From Casuarius casuarius (lineage: Eukaryota > Chordata > Aves > Casuariiformes > Casuariidae), in contig PTFA01000302.1 in the NCBI GenBank assembly GCA_003342895.1, forward strand, positions 883,959 through 947,958: DNA of 64,000 nt. Reading direction: 5' to 3'. The stretch's first letter is position 1, and every line of letters begins with the position of its first letter. The translations under genes and the position numbers were made by a program. A model generated the notes under the pieces. It ran no database searches. It saw only the letters and a program-made list of their open reading frames with translations, and was not told the DNA's origin. Below, piece by piece: positions 1-13,137 of this stretch.

Positions 1-1269
1 GCTTTTTCATAGCCTGATTTTTTTCTCTATTTTAGAAGTGTGTGCATTCTAGCACCATTCTCATATCACCTTAAACACAAAAACTCTTTTCCCCAAGGCA
101 TCTACAGCCCACACTTGTTAGTGGATTTTACAAGTCAGAGTGTCCCGCCACCAAATTCTTCCAGTCTTGTTCAATGTCTCCAGCCTGGGAGAGATTAAAA
201 CCTTCCTGGAGCTACAGTGCACTGCTCCAGGAGAGGGCAAACCACTGACTGGAAATCAGTGAATTACTATGCCCTTACTCTGAGGAGGAGCATATTCTCG
301 ACCTCCTTTTGGGAAATGGCCTTACACCCTTTCTGAACCTGGTTCCCTGGTCAGTGACTATAGTGTTAAAGTAGTGAACAGTCCGCTTACTTCTATCCTT
401 TTGCTTGTACCCGAGCATTTGGTTTGAAAACTCCTGTCCAGACTCTATGTAGGGCTTGGCAGGCCTTAATTAATTGCTTTATTTCCTTGATCAGTTGAGT
501 AAAGACTCTGACAGTTTAACCTGCTCTGGTAGAGTATGGCTTTTGAATTATCCATCTCTTGGAGCACCTGTGTTTAAAAAAATAGTAAGAAAAATTGTCC
601 TGTTTTCTTGGCCCAGCCCTGTGAACTGTGAATGGGTATTTAGACTTGAAGGAACACAGCTCTTCTTCATGAAGCTGGGTTTTGTCTTGTCTCTTCACCA
701 TTGTTACTGTTTTCTTTTTCTTTCCCAACTCAGAGCCATGACAAGCCTTCTTCCTTTGGAGCCTCTTGAGCCAGTGTCCAAAATGTTGAAATAACATAAA
801 TGAAGTGAGAGTCATGATATAAAACATTTTGCACTGCACAAAGCCACACATATAGTCCTCCGCATCTGGACAGATAGGGAGTTGCACTGAATAACGTGAG
901 AGTGTTACATTACTAGTACTGGAATGCTTCATTTGTAGTTTTATTGGCTTGTACCAGGATGGTATCGGATGGTAGGAAGAGGGCAGGAAAAATAAGGTGG
1001 TCATTTGAGAGAAGATCCCTGTGCTGCATTTTGGTAATTGTAATTGGAAGATAAGTTGAAAGCCTTAGGAAAGATAATAAATCCTGAAGATGCTTGCTTG
1101 CTCTCTCACAGCTTCGAACGAATTTGTTTGGACAAGCAGGATCACGCTTTGTGGACTGAGAGAGAAGAGTAGTCTGGGCGAGTGAGGGGAATTTTCCTCT
1201 GGCTCTGAACACAGAGACAGCTGACGGAGAAATGCTTCAGAAAAAAAAGCTGGCAAGGAGAGTTGTCCC
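1..1269. other. Intron sequence, nothing recognised
   Basis: Mixed composition. A 162-codon minus-strand frame at 516-1004 overlaps other frames and shows no known protein. Confidence 0.6.
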
Positions 1270-1640
1270 CGGGATGCCTGAAGACGCAAGGTCTAACTGA
1301 CAAGGGAAGGACGAAGATGCGTGCACGGCCTGCTGTTGTGAAACTCTCTTCCCCCTACGCTGTGCTTTGCTCCTCCCCGTGAGAGGCATTCAGCAGACCG
1401 TTCGGGTGCTTTGAACGCCAGGAATGGGCTTCGGAAAGGGAACAACTGTTGCTGCGAAGGCCAGGGCTGGGGAGCGTGTGCTGCAGGACAGGCCCGGCCG
1501 GAGGGAGGGTGAACGTGCAGCTCCCCTCAGCACAAGCCCAAGTGTGCGGCGGCATGTGCTCAGAGAGGCCAGGGAAGGAACACAGGTGCAGCCAGCCTGC
1601 AAGAAACAGCTTGCTGACACAGTGCAGCTACGCACGTGAA
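1270..1640. promoter_or_regulatory. GC-rich, CpG-containing patch
   Basis: About 370 bp with CpG more frequent than in the flanks (for example GGCCCGGCCGG at 1491 and GTGCGGCGGC at 1544). It is followed by AT-rich sequence with a perfect MEF2-type site (TTATTTATAG at 1696-1705). Regulatory function is a guess. Confidence 0.3.
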
Positions 1641-1770
1641 AATTCATTTAGGTTTAGTAACAGATGCCAGCAGTTCAGCTGTACAGTGGGCTGTGTTATT
1701 TATAGTTTGGGAGAAGTCCAAAAATAAAGGGAGTGCAATATGGGGATTATTTTTGAGTGCTCCTTCTTCT

Positions 1771-1800
1771 ACAGTGTAGCAGCACTAGCTACTACACTGT
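1771..1800. repeat. Hairpin, 13-bp arms with 4-base loop
   Basis: ACAGTGTAGCAGC pairs with GCTACTACACTGT. There is one mismatch on the plus strand, which becomes a G-U pair in minus-strand RNA. It is too short for a microRNA precursor. Confidence 0.85.
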
Positions 1801-1805
1801 TATCC

Positions 1806-4800
1806 ATCGTTAGTGTGGATATACAGTCAAAATGTATTTGTGACTTTTATGCAACATCCATCCCATGGGCTGCCACAAAATGAGAATGTTTTTATGCAAC
1901 GCTGTACATACCGGTATGCAAGACACCACATTCAGTTACTGAGCAGCATTAGAAGAACGGCAGGAAGCCCAGAAAAACAGTGTAAGTTTTACCTCCTTCT
2001 TTTTAGTGAACTAAAAAAAATTGCTAGAAACTTTTGCCCTGAAGAGTATGCAGCCTCCCGTGCACAGATGGGGAAAGTACTTTTCCTCCCTGTGTCGAAG
2101 GGCCAGCTGGTGCCAGAGAGATGGGCTGCTAAGGGTCGTGAGGAGTCTGGGGCAGAGCCCACACCCAAGCTCACTTTTCCCAGGTCATACCAGAATGACC
2201 ACAAAGACAGGACACTCTCATAGCCAGCTGCTGCAAGGTGGCCTATCACCAGGAAATGCTTGTCCACTATAGAGGCTTTAGATAGACTCCGGCCATTTAT
2301 TTTCTGTCCTTTTTGAAAATTACAGCTGTCTCTGGATGGGCTGAAACAGAAATACAATAAACTTCTGGAAGCTTAGAGTCCAACAGTGCTGCATGGAAAA
2401 GTGAATCACACAGGAGGCAGCAGGAAGTCTGTATATTTGCCTAGGGAATGACCTCCTTCTCTTCCTGTTCAGCATTACCAAATCCCACCTACCCCCTGGG
2501 GGAATCAGGTACCTGCTGCCATTGAGGCTCTTCCTCACTTTGTCCTGGGAATCACTCTTTTCTTAAACTCAGTTGTTAGGTTTGCTGGGAGTGGCTGGAG
2601 GGCTGAGGCACAACCACCCAGGGTTAGGGATTTAACTGCTTTTTTGCCAGGCAACCTCCACACCAGGATGAACGCTCCCAAAGTCAGTCGGGTTACGGAG
2701 CAGCCAGGAAGCCAGAGACATGCTACAGCTGATTACTACTGCCGAGCTGGCAGTGTCACAGCCTGGGGGAACAAGTCTCCCGCTTGCTTGCAGAACTGCT
2801 CTTGCCCAGACGACGTGGAGCAGGAATAACGACGTCTCTCTGGTGGCTTGTCTGCACTGAGACTTCTGTTCTGACAAACACGGACTTCTGCGGCTGAGTT
2901 TAAAGGCCTCGTGGTTAGCTAAGGTGCTGGAGCAGGCGCATCATCCTCTGCCTGGCGTCAGGTCGTGACAGGGAGAGGGTTACTCAGGCCTTCTCAGGGA
3001 CTCAGATTCACGTCTCAGCACGTGACCTGGAAGGTCAGGTGCCACTTTTGGAGCAACAAGCTCACTGTGGGGCCCTGACCATGAGAAGCCATGCAAACAT
3101 TTCACTTTTCTGCTCCGCGTGAGGGACGCAGCTTGGAAAGAGTTGCTCTCTTCAGGTCCTGGATCTTTTGTTTCTCCTGTGCTCCTCCTCTTGCCTCTTT
3201 TGTGTGAGGGTGCTCAGTGCACGGCCTGACTGAGACATGATGCAAGGAAAGGGAGGACTTGCTTCCTGCCAGCTCCAAAGCAAAGATTGGGCTGGCTCTT
3301 GAAGGGAAGAGCACCATGTGGCATACCCTGCAAATGGCACAAGGCGAAGGGATATTTTCTCCACTGTCTGCTACTGCCTCCTACACTCTCCTTGAACTGA
3401 GAGCCCAAGGAAAGTGGTCCCTGTGCTTCCTGTCTGCTCGTCCAGTGGGAGCTGGAAATTGCTGGAACTGCTGAGGATCCTGCACTGTGAGCCTTCAGAG
3501 AGCAGCAGTCTTGCCCCTTTCTGCCATCAACAGGCCATAGCAGCCAGCAGTAGGCTAGTGGAGGGTGGGTACAGAGGGGACGGTGAAAGACGAATGCCTG
3601 ATGTAATTGCATACATCAGGTTGTTGGCTTTGATGGTGCCCCATAGCTAATTATCTGAGATCTTGGCAATGCTCTTCAATAGTGGAGCACAGCTGGATCT
3701 GAAGTGCTTGTAGGACATATTCTGGCAACAAATGAGGTGATGGTCATTTATTTCTGCGCAACACAGCAGTTAAGATTAGACACTGAGTAATGCCTTAGGA
3801 AACATAATAGGTTTATCCAGCTTGCCCTAAATCTAACTCTGATCTCTGGAGTTTCTCCGCCCTGACTACTTTTCTCAATTTTAATGCTTCTTATGGCATA
3901 TGTCAGCCCTCTAGCCCATCAGTCAACTGTAGCTGCATAGTCAGATCAGAGAGAAATGTTGGTATGACTAGTTCTGTTTCAGCTAGCCAGAGGCATACAG
4001 GTTTCCTGATTCAAGTTAACTCCTCAACCTGAACACACAGACACTGCTTTCTGATAATACAGTATAGAAAAACGGAAGACAGGGAAATATATTCTCAGCC
4101 AAGCCTTGTATATCTCCTTTTGATTCCTTTTTTTCCCACTTGCTCTCTTTCCTCTTCTACCTTCCTCTTCTTTTCTGAGGGTTCCTTTCCTTCATCACCA
4201 CTTCCTTTCCCCATACCCCATGCCTGTCTGTCCCTTCCCTCATAGTCACTCTCTGTTCATTTTTTTCTCCAAATATGTCACTTTCTTTCCTATTAAAATG
4301 TTATTTGCATGTGTACTGGCTTTTCTGCTTCCTTTATCCTCCTCTACCTCTCCTGTAAACCAAGTACACTCATTTTTGAATGACCAGTCAACCAACATTC
4401 GTATCTGCTGGCTGGCTCTCCAGTTGCCTTCACTAAAAGTTATGCTCCTCAGTAAATAGGTCTTCAGAGCACAGGGGACCAAGACCTGTCCCTAGCTTCT
4501 AGGACGAACCATGTGTACAGTCTTATAACTGTACGCCAGGGAAAAATCTAAGCCTCATCTACAGCTGACAGGAGCAGCAGTACTTGAACTGAGGGAGTCT
4601 ATGTGTGCCCATGGCACAAAGTTTTAGGCACATACTTATATAATTCCCTAAAAATTACCTCTGACGTTTTATTGCATTTATGTTTGACATAACCACTGGG
4701 AAATGATGATATAAGACTGCACCAGCGGGGCCACAGGTGCTGAGAGATGCTTAAACATGCTACTGGCAATGGCCAGTTTGCAGTCTGTGTTAAATGAAGA

Positions 4801-6147
4801 CTTTGATCTAAAAGGGCCTGGAGACCCTTCACCTGGAGACCATGGGAGTCAAAAGAGTTAATGTGCTTTGGAGACACCTGGTAATGTTTTTTCCTATATA
4901 TCCTTTCCTGAGCTGTGTTTGAAGCTCTTTTTGCTCAGAGAGGAATGAAGGTAGAAGGACCACTGCAGAAGATGCAGAAGATAAAGCAAAGACCACTGAG
5001 TCTGAGCAGTGCAGATCTGTGAGGCTGACTATCCAACGTGAAAAAGTGATGTGGGAATCTGCATTACTCAGCCCCTCCAAGAAGACACTTAGCAAAGCTA
5101 TTTTATCAGTGCCATATAAATATCAGAAAGGTTATATACGACCAAACTTTCTGAGATATATCTGATTTTGCTGACCTAGCAACTGATCGAAGAAAAAGAC
5201 TTTCTCTGTATTCAGAGTACATACAGCAGACGAAGGTGTGTGCTAGTATTTTTCGCCACTGTGAAGTACATTTTTTTGAACTGCTGATTAACATATTTCC
5301 TCTCTTTCTTGCTCAGTTTGTAATGACAGTTCTTTCCACTCCTCTTAGGCTAGAGATTGTTTTTTTCACTCTCAAGGACATAAATATTTTTGAAGCAAAT
5401 ATTATGCTTCCCCTAATGTACCTATTACTTGGATTGCCTGGAATGGACACTAATACGATGTAGCAGTGGTTAAATCAGTATCTGCCTGCTTGTTTCCTTC
5501 AGTGCCAGTGCTCTCATGGCTCCTAGCAAACTCAGGATCTCTATTCTGTTAATAAGGAGAATAAGGGAACATATGTGAAATAAAATAAATAAATAAATAA
5601 ATAAACAAACAAAGGAATCACAGGCCATTCTCATTTTCTAGGTGCCTTGATAGGATGCAGAAGTTCCATATTGCCATGAAGATGTGCACTAAAGTTTCAT
5701 AGTGTGATATGTGATTCTTTTGAAGAAACTATTTGAAATGATGCATTGTACTCCATTGTAACATCTCTGGTCTTACTGCTGGCACATGGTGTCTAACTAA
5801 ATTTCATCACCAAAAAGCATTTATCAGCCTGTTCTAATGCCTACTCACATCAACAGAAGATTAAAGGAAGTTTAATGGAAGTGTATACTAGTTGTTGATA
5901 TACATGTTAGATTTATGACAGCCCAAGTCTACCTGGGAGTACCTTAGAGCACCCCTGAAAATGCCCTGATCTGTGGCTCTGCCCTAATATACATGGAGAT
6001 ATATGCACACCAAGTGAAAGACAACCGTTTTTTTACATTCTGCTCTCTCTCTCTTTTTTTCTTTTTTAGTTGATATTTCTTGCCATTCGTTGAATTCCTG
6101 CACAGGTTATATCCATACCAGACTCCAGCATTTCCTCTGTCGAGGTG
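1806..6147. other. Intron sequence; pyrimidine-rich block near 4100-4350
   Basis: Apart from the AAAT repeat at 5578, the only oddity is a pyrimidine-rich block at about 4105-4350 on the plus strand. In the PALM2 sense direction this is purine-rich. No gene recognised. Confidence 0.55.
5578..5613. repeat. (AAAT)n/(CAAA)n microsatellite
   Basis: About six AAAT units followed by AAAC/CAAA units. It could be the A-rich tail of an otherwise unrecognisable retroelement, but no body is visible beside it. Confidence 0.92.
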
Positions 6148-6190
6148 GCTGACTCCATTCAAAGTCAGTGGTAGCTTACTCCTCACAAAC
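6148..6190 (+). repeat. Possible ancient dispersed repeat, ACTCCATTCAAAGTCAGTGG
   Basis: GACTCCATTCAAAGTCAGTGG resembles the same repeat type (ACTCCATTGAAGTCAATGG). Only about 40 bp is recognisable. Confidence 0.4.
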
Positions 6191-6712
6191 CAGGATTTCA
6201 CTCCTTGTGTATTTCCCATTTGGGATGTTTTGAATACCTTACTTCCCCCCACCATGTTTGACTTCTAACAGTTTACAAGCAAATGCAAATGACTCCTTCA
6301 GATGGCAATCTGATTATTACTCAAAAGATGCAATTATTATTCATAAGAAAAGCCAGGTTATCAAACAAAGTAAGCACGGACTGGATTTGCCTGTGTTTTA
6401 TCCCTGCTATGCAGCCTTCAACAAATCACTTCTGTGTGCCTCCATTTCCTCATCTTGATCCATCATTTGCCACTGATCATTTTGCCATCAATGACTGCCA
6501 AAAATGCGATCATTTTTGTGATCATTTCCCAATCCTACACAATCCAATTATACATCAGAACACTTTTTTCCCAGGTAGATTTGTTAGCTGGTATTGCTAA
6601 TTGTAGATGCTTACTGATCCACGGGTTCACTTATATGTAAGGTTTCTATGATTTTGGTTTGACTTGGGTCAAATCTGCTTCTAAGGCCTGCAAAGGCATT
6701 CCTGCAAGGGCC

Positions 6713-6730
6713 ATCCACTAAGTAGTGGAT
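6713..6730. repeat. Short palindrome, 8-bp arms
   Basis: ATCCACTA, two bases, TAGTGGAT. Short but perfect; it could be chance. Confidence 0.8.
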
Positions 6731-7204
6731 TTCTCGTGCAATAAAGAACTATCTATTTACTTTCTCTGAGAATATTTTGCAATGGCTGCTTAAAACATGC
6801 TGTTTCAAGGAACATGGTGCTTATAAGCCTATTTATTGGTGTAAGAATGAAGCGCTGCCCAAGATCCAATGCTCTGACCTAAGACATGCCATCTGATTGG
6901 ATGATTATAGTCAAAGGATAAGTGTCTGAGAATAATATAAAAGATGAAAATGAGTCCCTGAGAATTTAGGCTACACACTGAAAATCTGAAAATCCAACCA
7001 GAAGCATTATGATTGGTGTGATGACACCTTCCCTACATCTTGGCTGTCATGTGACTGTTATAGCACAACGATCTTACTACCACAGAAAACTCCAACTTAC
7101 AGTGATCTTATCTGACCTTTTTTTAACAAGCCTTTCCTTGCCTTCTGTGTTGTCCTTTAGTTAGAGACTGCCTGAAATTTTAAGTGCCCTTAAGAAGCCC
7201 CTAG

Positions 7205-7275
7205 CAAAGGGAGTTAGATGCCTACAGGCAGCTAACAGTGTGCCTTAGGCACTAGACTTTGTTAGGTCCCTTTAA
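7205..7275. repeat. Possible dispersed repeat with GGAGTTAGATGCCTA and GCCTTAGGCACTA
   Basis: Contains GGAGTTAGATGCCTA and, inverted, TGCCTTAGGCAC plus TTAGGTCCC. Similar GTTAGGTGCCTA-type repeats are common in sauropsid genomes. Related words occur at 34102-34130 (GGCACTTAACTAAGGTGCCTA) and 35313-35365 (CTGAAAATCGGCTTC, TTAAGCCTAAGTG). Confidence 0.4.
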
Positions 7276-9540
7276 AAATTCCCCATATTATGTGCCCCTC
7301 ACAAAAACACAAATGCATTCCCCTTGCACTGCTTGCCAAGAGCGACTTAGGAGCCAGGGACAGAAAAAGAACAGCAGGCAGGAAGAGGAACACCCAGTAG
7401 GAGCTGTTATTTGCTTTGTTTATTTCTTGATACAAACAGATTCTTGGATTTGAGCTTTGCAAATCTGTCCTCCACTATTACTTATTTACAAGAATTAGCA
7501 GTCCATTTATCTAGGGTGAAGGCTGATGTGAGGCAAGGAACATGTCCTGTGGGAAGGGACAGACTGTCCCGCACAATCATTCTGTATTGTGAGCAGCTAA
7601 AGACCTACCAAGCTGCTGCCGCCCTGAGCTGGGCGACGGCAGCACCCTGATTCCTCCTCATCCGTCTGATCTTCCTTAAAGTTTTTGTGTTTTGCTTACT
7701 TATTTATTTAAGTTTAGTAGCAAGCATGCCTGTATTCCAAGAAAGCATTAGACAAATTCAGCTTCAAAGGAGAGATTTCACTGTGGTGGGATAACTCCAA
7801 GGTTATTCGAAGTGTTCTTGCCTAGGGAAATCAAGCCAATCAGGAAGCACCTAGAAATGTGGGCTGTGTTTGGTTTGTTGTTTCCACCCTCAGACATTTC
7901 CTGCTATTGTTCTTGTCATTTTCTCTGAGTATGCATGTGACTGTTGGGTGGTGCTGCTACTGCCACTGAGGTTTTTGGGAAGGTGCCTGGTCCTCGCAGG
8001 CACACACAGAGCTCTGTGCAGTTCCCCTCACATACTCGGAGCACAAATTTCCGGCATACAAGTGCAGGGAAGGTGGGGCTATGGTGATAACTGGATCTCG
8101 GTGACCAAAGCAAAGTGCCTTTTCCCATCAGTCACACTCAGCTGGGCAAGAATGAAATCATGCCATCAAGTGATGAATGAATCCTAACTCAAGAAATAGA
8201 GTATCAACCCAGGAAAAACAGAGAGTGGCTGGGCGGAAGTAGCAGGTCAACAACACTCTGGGATTCACTGAGAGCTGTAGAAAGCCAAAGAAGTAGTGGC
8301 TGACTTCCCCAGTTTTACCTCTTTCATTCAGAGCCTGATTTTCTCTTGTCAGGAATATAGGAGGTCATCTACAATGGCCGAGCCCCATCAAACCACTAAA
8401 GGACTGGAGGAGAGGTACCTATCCCGGCTTTTAAAGGAGGACGCCCATATCTCATTTTAGACACTGAGATTCAAAATTACATCTTATTTTCCTCAAATGC
8501 ATCTTAAGAGTTTTTATTGGCCTTGGAGAGTAATGAGAAGATCTGGGTGCTGCACTCACAGTGGTCTAGCCCCATCTGGAGATCACAGCAAACTGGCTTT
8601 AACTCTTAGACCTCCACGGACATGCCAGGTGATCATGACCACATTTGAAGGTATTTGTTCCTTTGGCCTTCACCTGTAGTAGAAGACCATTTCCCATACT
8701 ATGGAGAAATTATGTAAATGAATTTGTTCTTGGAAAGCATCTGTAAATCTGTAGAGAGAGATACCACATCCCTGTAAGTGTTATATCATTTCTGAGCTGT
8801 TCTGGAAAACAGAACTAGTTACACAGATGTATGAATGAAGGAATGAATGGGAAAAAGAGGTCTGAAATTGCTCAGAGTTTACATTTCCAGCCCTTTGGTC
8901 TATGTTTACTAACATTAGCTATACCTGGGTCACTGCTGTCTGATCACTCATGGCATTTGACTGTGAATAAGACTGGAGACTGAATTTAATAACATTACAA
9001 TGTCCTCTTTTTTATTTTCGGTAATGGAGCACAAGTCCCCCTGCTGCCGCATGGAAAGTTGGAAAAAGGCATGATTTAATTGTGGGAAGCTGAAAAATTT
9101 GTCTTCATTTTGCACTGAATGTTTTTAGTAAGAGTCAGCTCACAACTTCCTGCCTGCGTCAGTCTTAGTCGGGTGAAAATTCTTGACCTCTGGATTTCCC
9201 AAGTACTGTAGAAGTTCCAAGTTAGGATAAAGCAGACATCAGGACTGATTCAATTCAGGGAGTAAAAACCAGCCTGTAGAGCACCTGCAGCCTAGGATGA
9301 GCTAGAAAGGGATTCTTTTATTTTTAAAAAGAAGTTTTAAAAGCATGTCAGAGTCCACATTTTGACAGCTGGCACACTGCTGGCTATAGGCACAGCAGGG
9401 AGGTGGCACAGGACTACATTTCTTAGAGTAAATATGAACATTTATCATAGAGGAGAATCTCAAGACCCTCTAGCAGTGTGGTAACTTGTACTTTCTAATC
9501 AACTACTTACTTTGCACTCAGTCCACTATTCTTTTCGCAG
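7276..9540. other. Intron sequence, nothing firm
   Basis: No repeat landmark or exon is recognised. Words near 8330-8470 (GAGCCTGATTTTCTC, CACTGAGATTCAAAAT) recall dispersed sauropsid repeats but are too worn to call. Confidence 0.5.
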
Positions 9541-9757
9541 CAGGTTCAGGAAAGCCAAGCTTCGGCTGCCAATGTGAGTATGTTGCTTCTGTTATACGGG
9601 TTCCTGGCTATGATCCCAGGGAGGCTCACTGATTAAATGAGCTGGTTCTCTTTCTTCTGTTTCAGCAGACCCCATGACTACACAAAATGCCTTCCTAGTG
9701 GTCTCCTCACCCGTGGAAACGATTACCATGCTTAGAACAGTAGTGCTGAGGGATGGG
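9541..9757 (+). other. Possible antisense exon pair (9541-9573 and 9666-9757)
   Basis: CTTTTCGCAG then 33 bases then GTGAGTATG, followed 90 bases later by TCTTTCTTCTGTTTCAG, 92 bases and GTAGGAAC. All four splice signals are good on the strand opposite PALM2. Spliced in the frame open across the first piece, it hits a stop within four codons, so coding is unlikely. Pseudo-exons of this quality are common in introns. Confidence 0.15.
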
Positions 9758-10790
9758 GTAGGAACAGACTACAGGAAAGAGACTAGATTTTTGCAGGACT
9801 TTCCTAAAGCACAAACTGTGTTTTTTCATCTGTATTTGAGTCTTACAATGAACTGGCCTGGAGAAAACCTCAGTTCAGTCTCAGCAAACCTGTGAGTATC
9901 TTTGGTTTTATCTACATCATTGACCCCCTTTTCCTTCCTGTGTGCCTTATGTTTTTACTTTGAGTTTTGGAGCTTGAACAAGGTGTTTAATTAAAATAAG
10001 TTCTTGTAAGAATAGTCAATATAAGTGTGAGACTACTATAAAATGAAAAGAGAAAATCTGCTCAGGTTTACAAAATTGACAGAACATTTTCATCTTTTTG
10101 GCCTAAGATTTCACAACAGTATGAAACCAAGGGCAAAAATTTCAGAGATCCTGACATTATTTAGGAAGTTATCTCCCATTTTCCAGTTTGCTTCATACCC
10201 ATAAGTGCGTACACGCTAAAGAGTGCGGGAAGTGAAGAACTTTCCAGACAAATTTTAAGTTCTAAAAGAGGCCAAAATGCACCTTCATCGAGTTGCAGTA
10301 AAACTTACATGCTTAAGGTGCTTTTGAAAATGGCATGTAGGTACTTCTGAAATTTTGTCTCCTGTGATTCCATGCTGGTTGGGGTATAGTTATGAACACT
10401 TTTCCAGCTTTACTGTTTAAAACAAGAGGCTTTATCTGTGGATGGTTACAGTAGAAACGAGGAGCGATAGAACACTAGGTGACAGAGCAGTACTGGACAC
10501 CTTGAGTTTCAGGAAGAGAGATAAGAAGGCATGAAATTGTAGGTGAGTATGTAATTCTGGTGGTTTCAACAGAAGAACTGATGCACTTAAATGTAAACAC
10601 ATGTTGAACTGTCTCTCTCACTCAAGGCTTAAAAGGGTAACCATATTGGTCTGTAGAAGACAGCACAAAAGGGGTAATGCTGTCCCGGCGCTTTGGAATG
10701 AGTAGACTAAAAATAAAATATTTAAAGTAAGGCTTAGAAACTAATAACAGCAGCAGTATTCAGAGAGCTGGAACATCACAAGGCTATGTT

Positions 10791-10846
10791 ATTACTACTA
10801 TTATACTGTATATCATATATTACTACTATGTACCTGTATATCATGT
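10791..10846. repeat. 28-bp tandem duplication, AT-rich
   Basis: Two adjacent 28-bp units beginning ATTACTACTAT, with 23 of 28 bases identical by my count, followed by a partial third unit. Confidence 0.85.
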
Positions 10847-13052
10847 ATTATACTATACATGAGGGCAATTGGAAGTGCGGACTGTCAAGTCGACTGGCTA
10901 AAGGGCTGGCAGGTTAGTAGTTAAGCACCAGATGGACACAACCAACTGTACAAATGCTTTCTCCCTCATTTGAAATTGGCCTTATTTGCAGTTGAGCTCC
11001 TTGGCTCTGCTTGTGATTCTCAGCTCTGCTGCTGGCGTCCACCGTTGGTGTACAGCCTGCAGCCAGCACACAAGCTCCCAACAGCATGACACTCCCTGCA
11101 GTAGTCATGGGTTTTCTGGTCATGCCCTACTCTAACAAAATTTGTCTCATTAGCAGCGTGAAACACCCGTGGCGCCACCTTTCCTCTATCCTTTATGCCG
11201 TTGGGCAGAGGGGGAAGTCTGGTCTTGTCACATTCATATCAGCTGTTGTCATCATTCAGAAAGAGGCATTTTGTGATGCTGGTGCAGAATTGCTGATACT
11301 TGCCATCCTACACTATGTTAACACTGGTAAGTAGATAAATCTTTGTGCCCAAACCTACTGTGGTCTGTAAACCCCCTTCCCAGACAGGGGAACCCCAAAC
11401 TGAGTGGTCTTGTGGCCTTCTAGCTCCCGGGCTGGGCTGGTCTCTGATCACTGCCCCACTGCATGCCTCCTGCTGTACGCTTGGGACGTGTAGCATCAAG
11501 CTCAGAAAGACCTCTTACAGCGATCCTGCATTTCCAGGTTCCTGTCGTCTTCCCTGGTGTGTTCTCTTAGGGAAGGATCAAAGTCTTGAGACAGAGAAGT
11601 AGTCCTCAAATCTATTCCTCGAAAGGCTGCACTTCTGTGAATGTGGGAATGTCTCTGTGTTTAACTCCAAAAACTTCATGTGGATTGGTTTGTAGAAGGG
11701 CACAAACCAGAGTATAGATTGGGAAAGGTGAGAGGGATCAGACTAATTTTGCATGGTCTGAAGTCTGAACCCAAACATGACCGGAACGTTTTAGATGTTC
11801 CCTTAGAAAGACTGGTCATCCAAAAATCACTGATGTGAAAGCTTCACTTACGAGAATGTTACTGTCACACCAAGAGTTCCCTAAGAGTTTTAGTTAGCAG
11901 TTGTGTCGCAGAGGAGGGTTCCTGTCTGGCTCCTCGGCACAGCTGCGACCACCACATTCTTACAGCATTATTTCTAATTATGCCTGGCTACTTTCTTATG
12001 ATTCACCAGGGAGCTAGTAAAGCACATGATTAAGCTATCAAAAGCCAGAGGGAACTAAATAAAATGATGTGGCAAAGATTTAAAACTTAAAAAAAAGACG
12101 CATTTTTCTCGCAATACATAATCACTGTCTCATTGAGAGAGAAAGTATAAACATTTTCAGAAAGCAGCTAGGCAAAATTTATGGAAGAAAGGTCCAGTAA
12201 AGGTGATGATGGGGATAAGCACACGGTGAGAGCCCTTTTTGGAAAAGTGTCAACAACATTTGCTTTGTACTCTCCCTTGGCTGTTGTGAGAAACAGGTTA
12301 GTGAGCCAGATGGATCTTGTCTCTCTACGCCTGTGGCTACTCCAGTGTTTGTAAATTCCTTGTGCTGTCTTTGACAGGTTACTCTGCCCGGCTAACTTGC
12401 ATGTGTGCCATTTCGTCCTTCCTTTCTAAGCCCATTTTTCTCTGGACACCGACAGGCTTGCTGGTGCCTCTTCTATTAGTGCGCACCTAACAGGGCAGAA
12501 TAGAGGGTAATGAGTGCGGGAGCTACTCTGATGTGAATAATCAGCAAACCTGAAAATAAACTGCCTCATCATTGCTTTTCTCTAGGCTGGTGAGTCTGGT
12601 GGGAAAGAAAGAAGAGGATGGCTGTCTGTTTTTGAACAGGTCACTACAATTTCAGATGTTGAGAGGTCCAGCCATTCAGCAAGAAAAAAGGTAGGCCAGG
12701 GGAGGAGAGTGGTTTACACCAGAAAAGAAATGAGGAGAACCATGTTCAGTTTATCATGTCTCTGCAAATTTCGTAGGTAGTCATGGAAGAATTTTTTTCA
12801 TTAAGAAATACTAGTCTAGCTGTTGTGGCTTATAAAGCTGACATGTGTCATCCAGGAGGCAGCAGATGACTTGGTATTTCCTCTCTGTCTATGTTAGTTT
12901 AATCCTCTGTGAAAGTGGTTTAAGCAATTTTACCTCCCACTTGTGGTGGGCTCAGGGTGGGCTATGGCTTATTGCTGCACCTCATCTGGCACATCATGAG
13001 GTGATGCACTGTAGTAATTCGATTATGAGTCTGAAGCCTTTGTGTCTTTCAG

Positions 13053-13137
13053 CTTCAAATTGCTGCCCGTGAAATTAGTAATGTAGTAAATACCCACTTG
13101 CCAGGAGTGCTCTCAAAGACTGTGGCTGGGGGACAAA
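13053..13137 (+). other. Possible antisense exon, 85 bp
   Basis: TGTGTCTTTCAG, 85 bases open in one frame (beginning LQIAAREISNVV), then GTAAGTA. Both splice signals are close to consensus. The peptide is not recognised and an 85-base open stretch is expected by chance. Confidence 0.15.

Noticed and set aside
516..1004. 162-codon minus-strand frame as an exon or gene
   Set aside because: No known protein, no splice context at its ends, and it overlaps another frame on the opposite strand.
1771..1800. microRNA precursor
   Set aside because: Stem only 13 bp with a 4-base loop; a precursor needs roughly 22 or more paired bases per arm.
4105..4350. Pyrimidine-rich block as a splice or promoter element
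   Set aside because: It lies on the strand opposite PALM2 transcription and there is no exon nearby. Probably a composition fluctuation.
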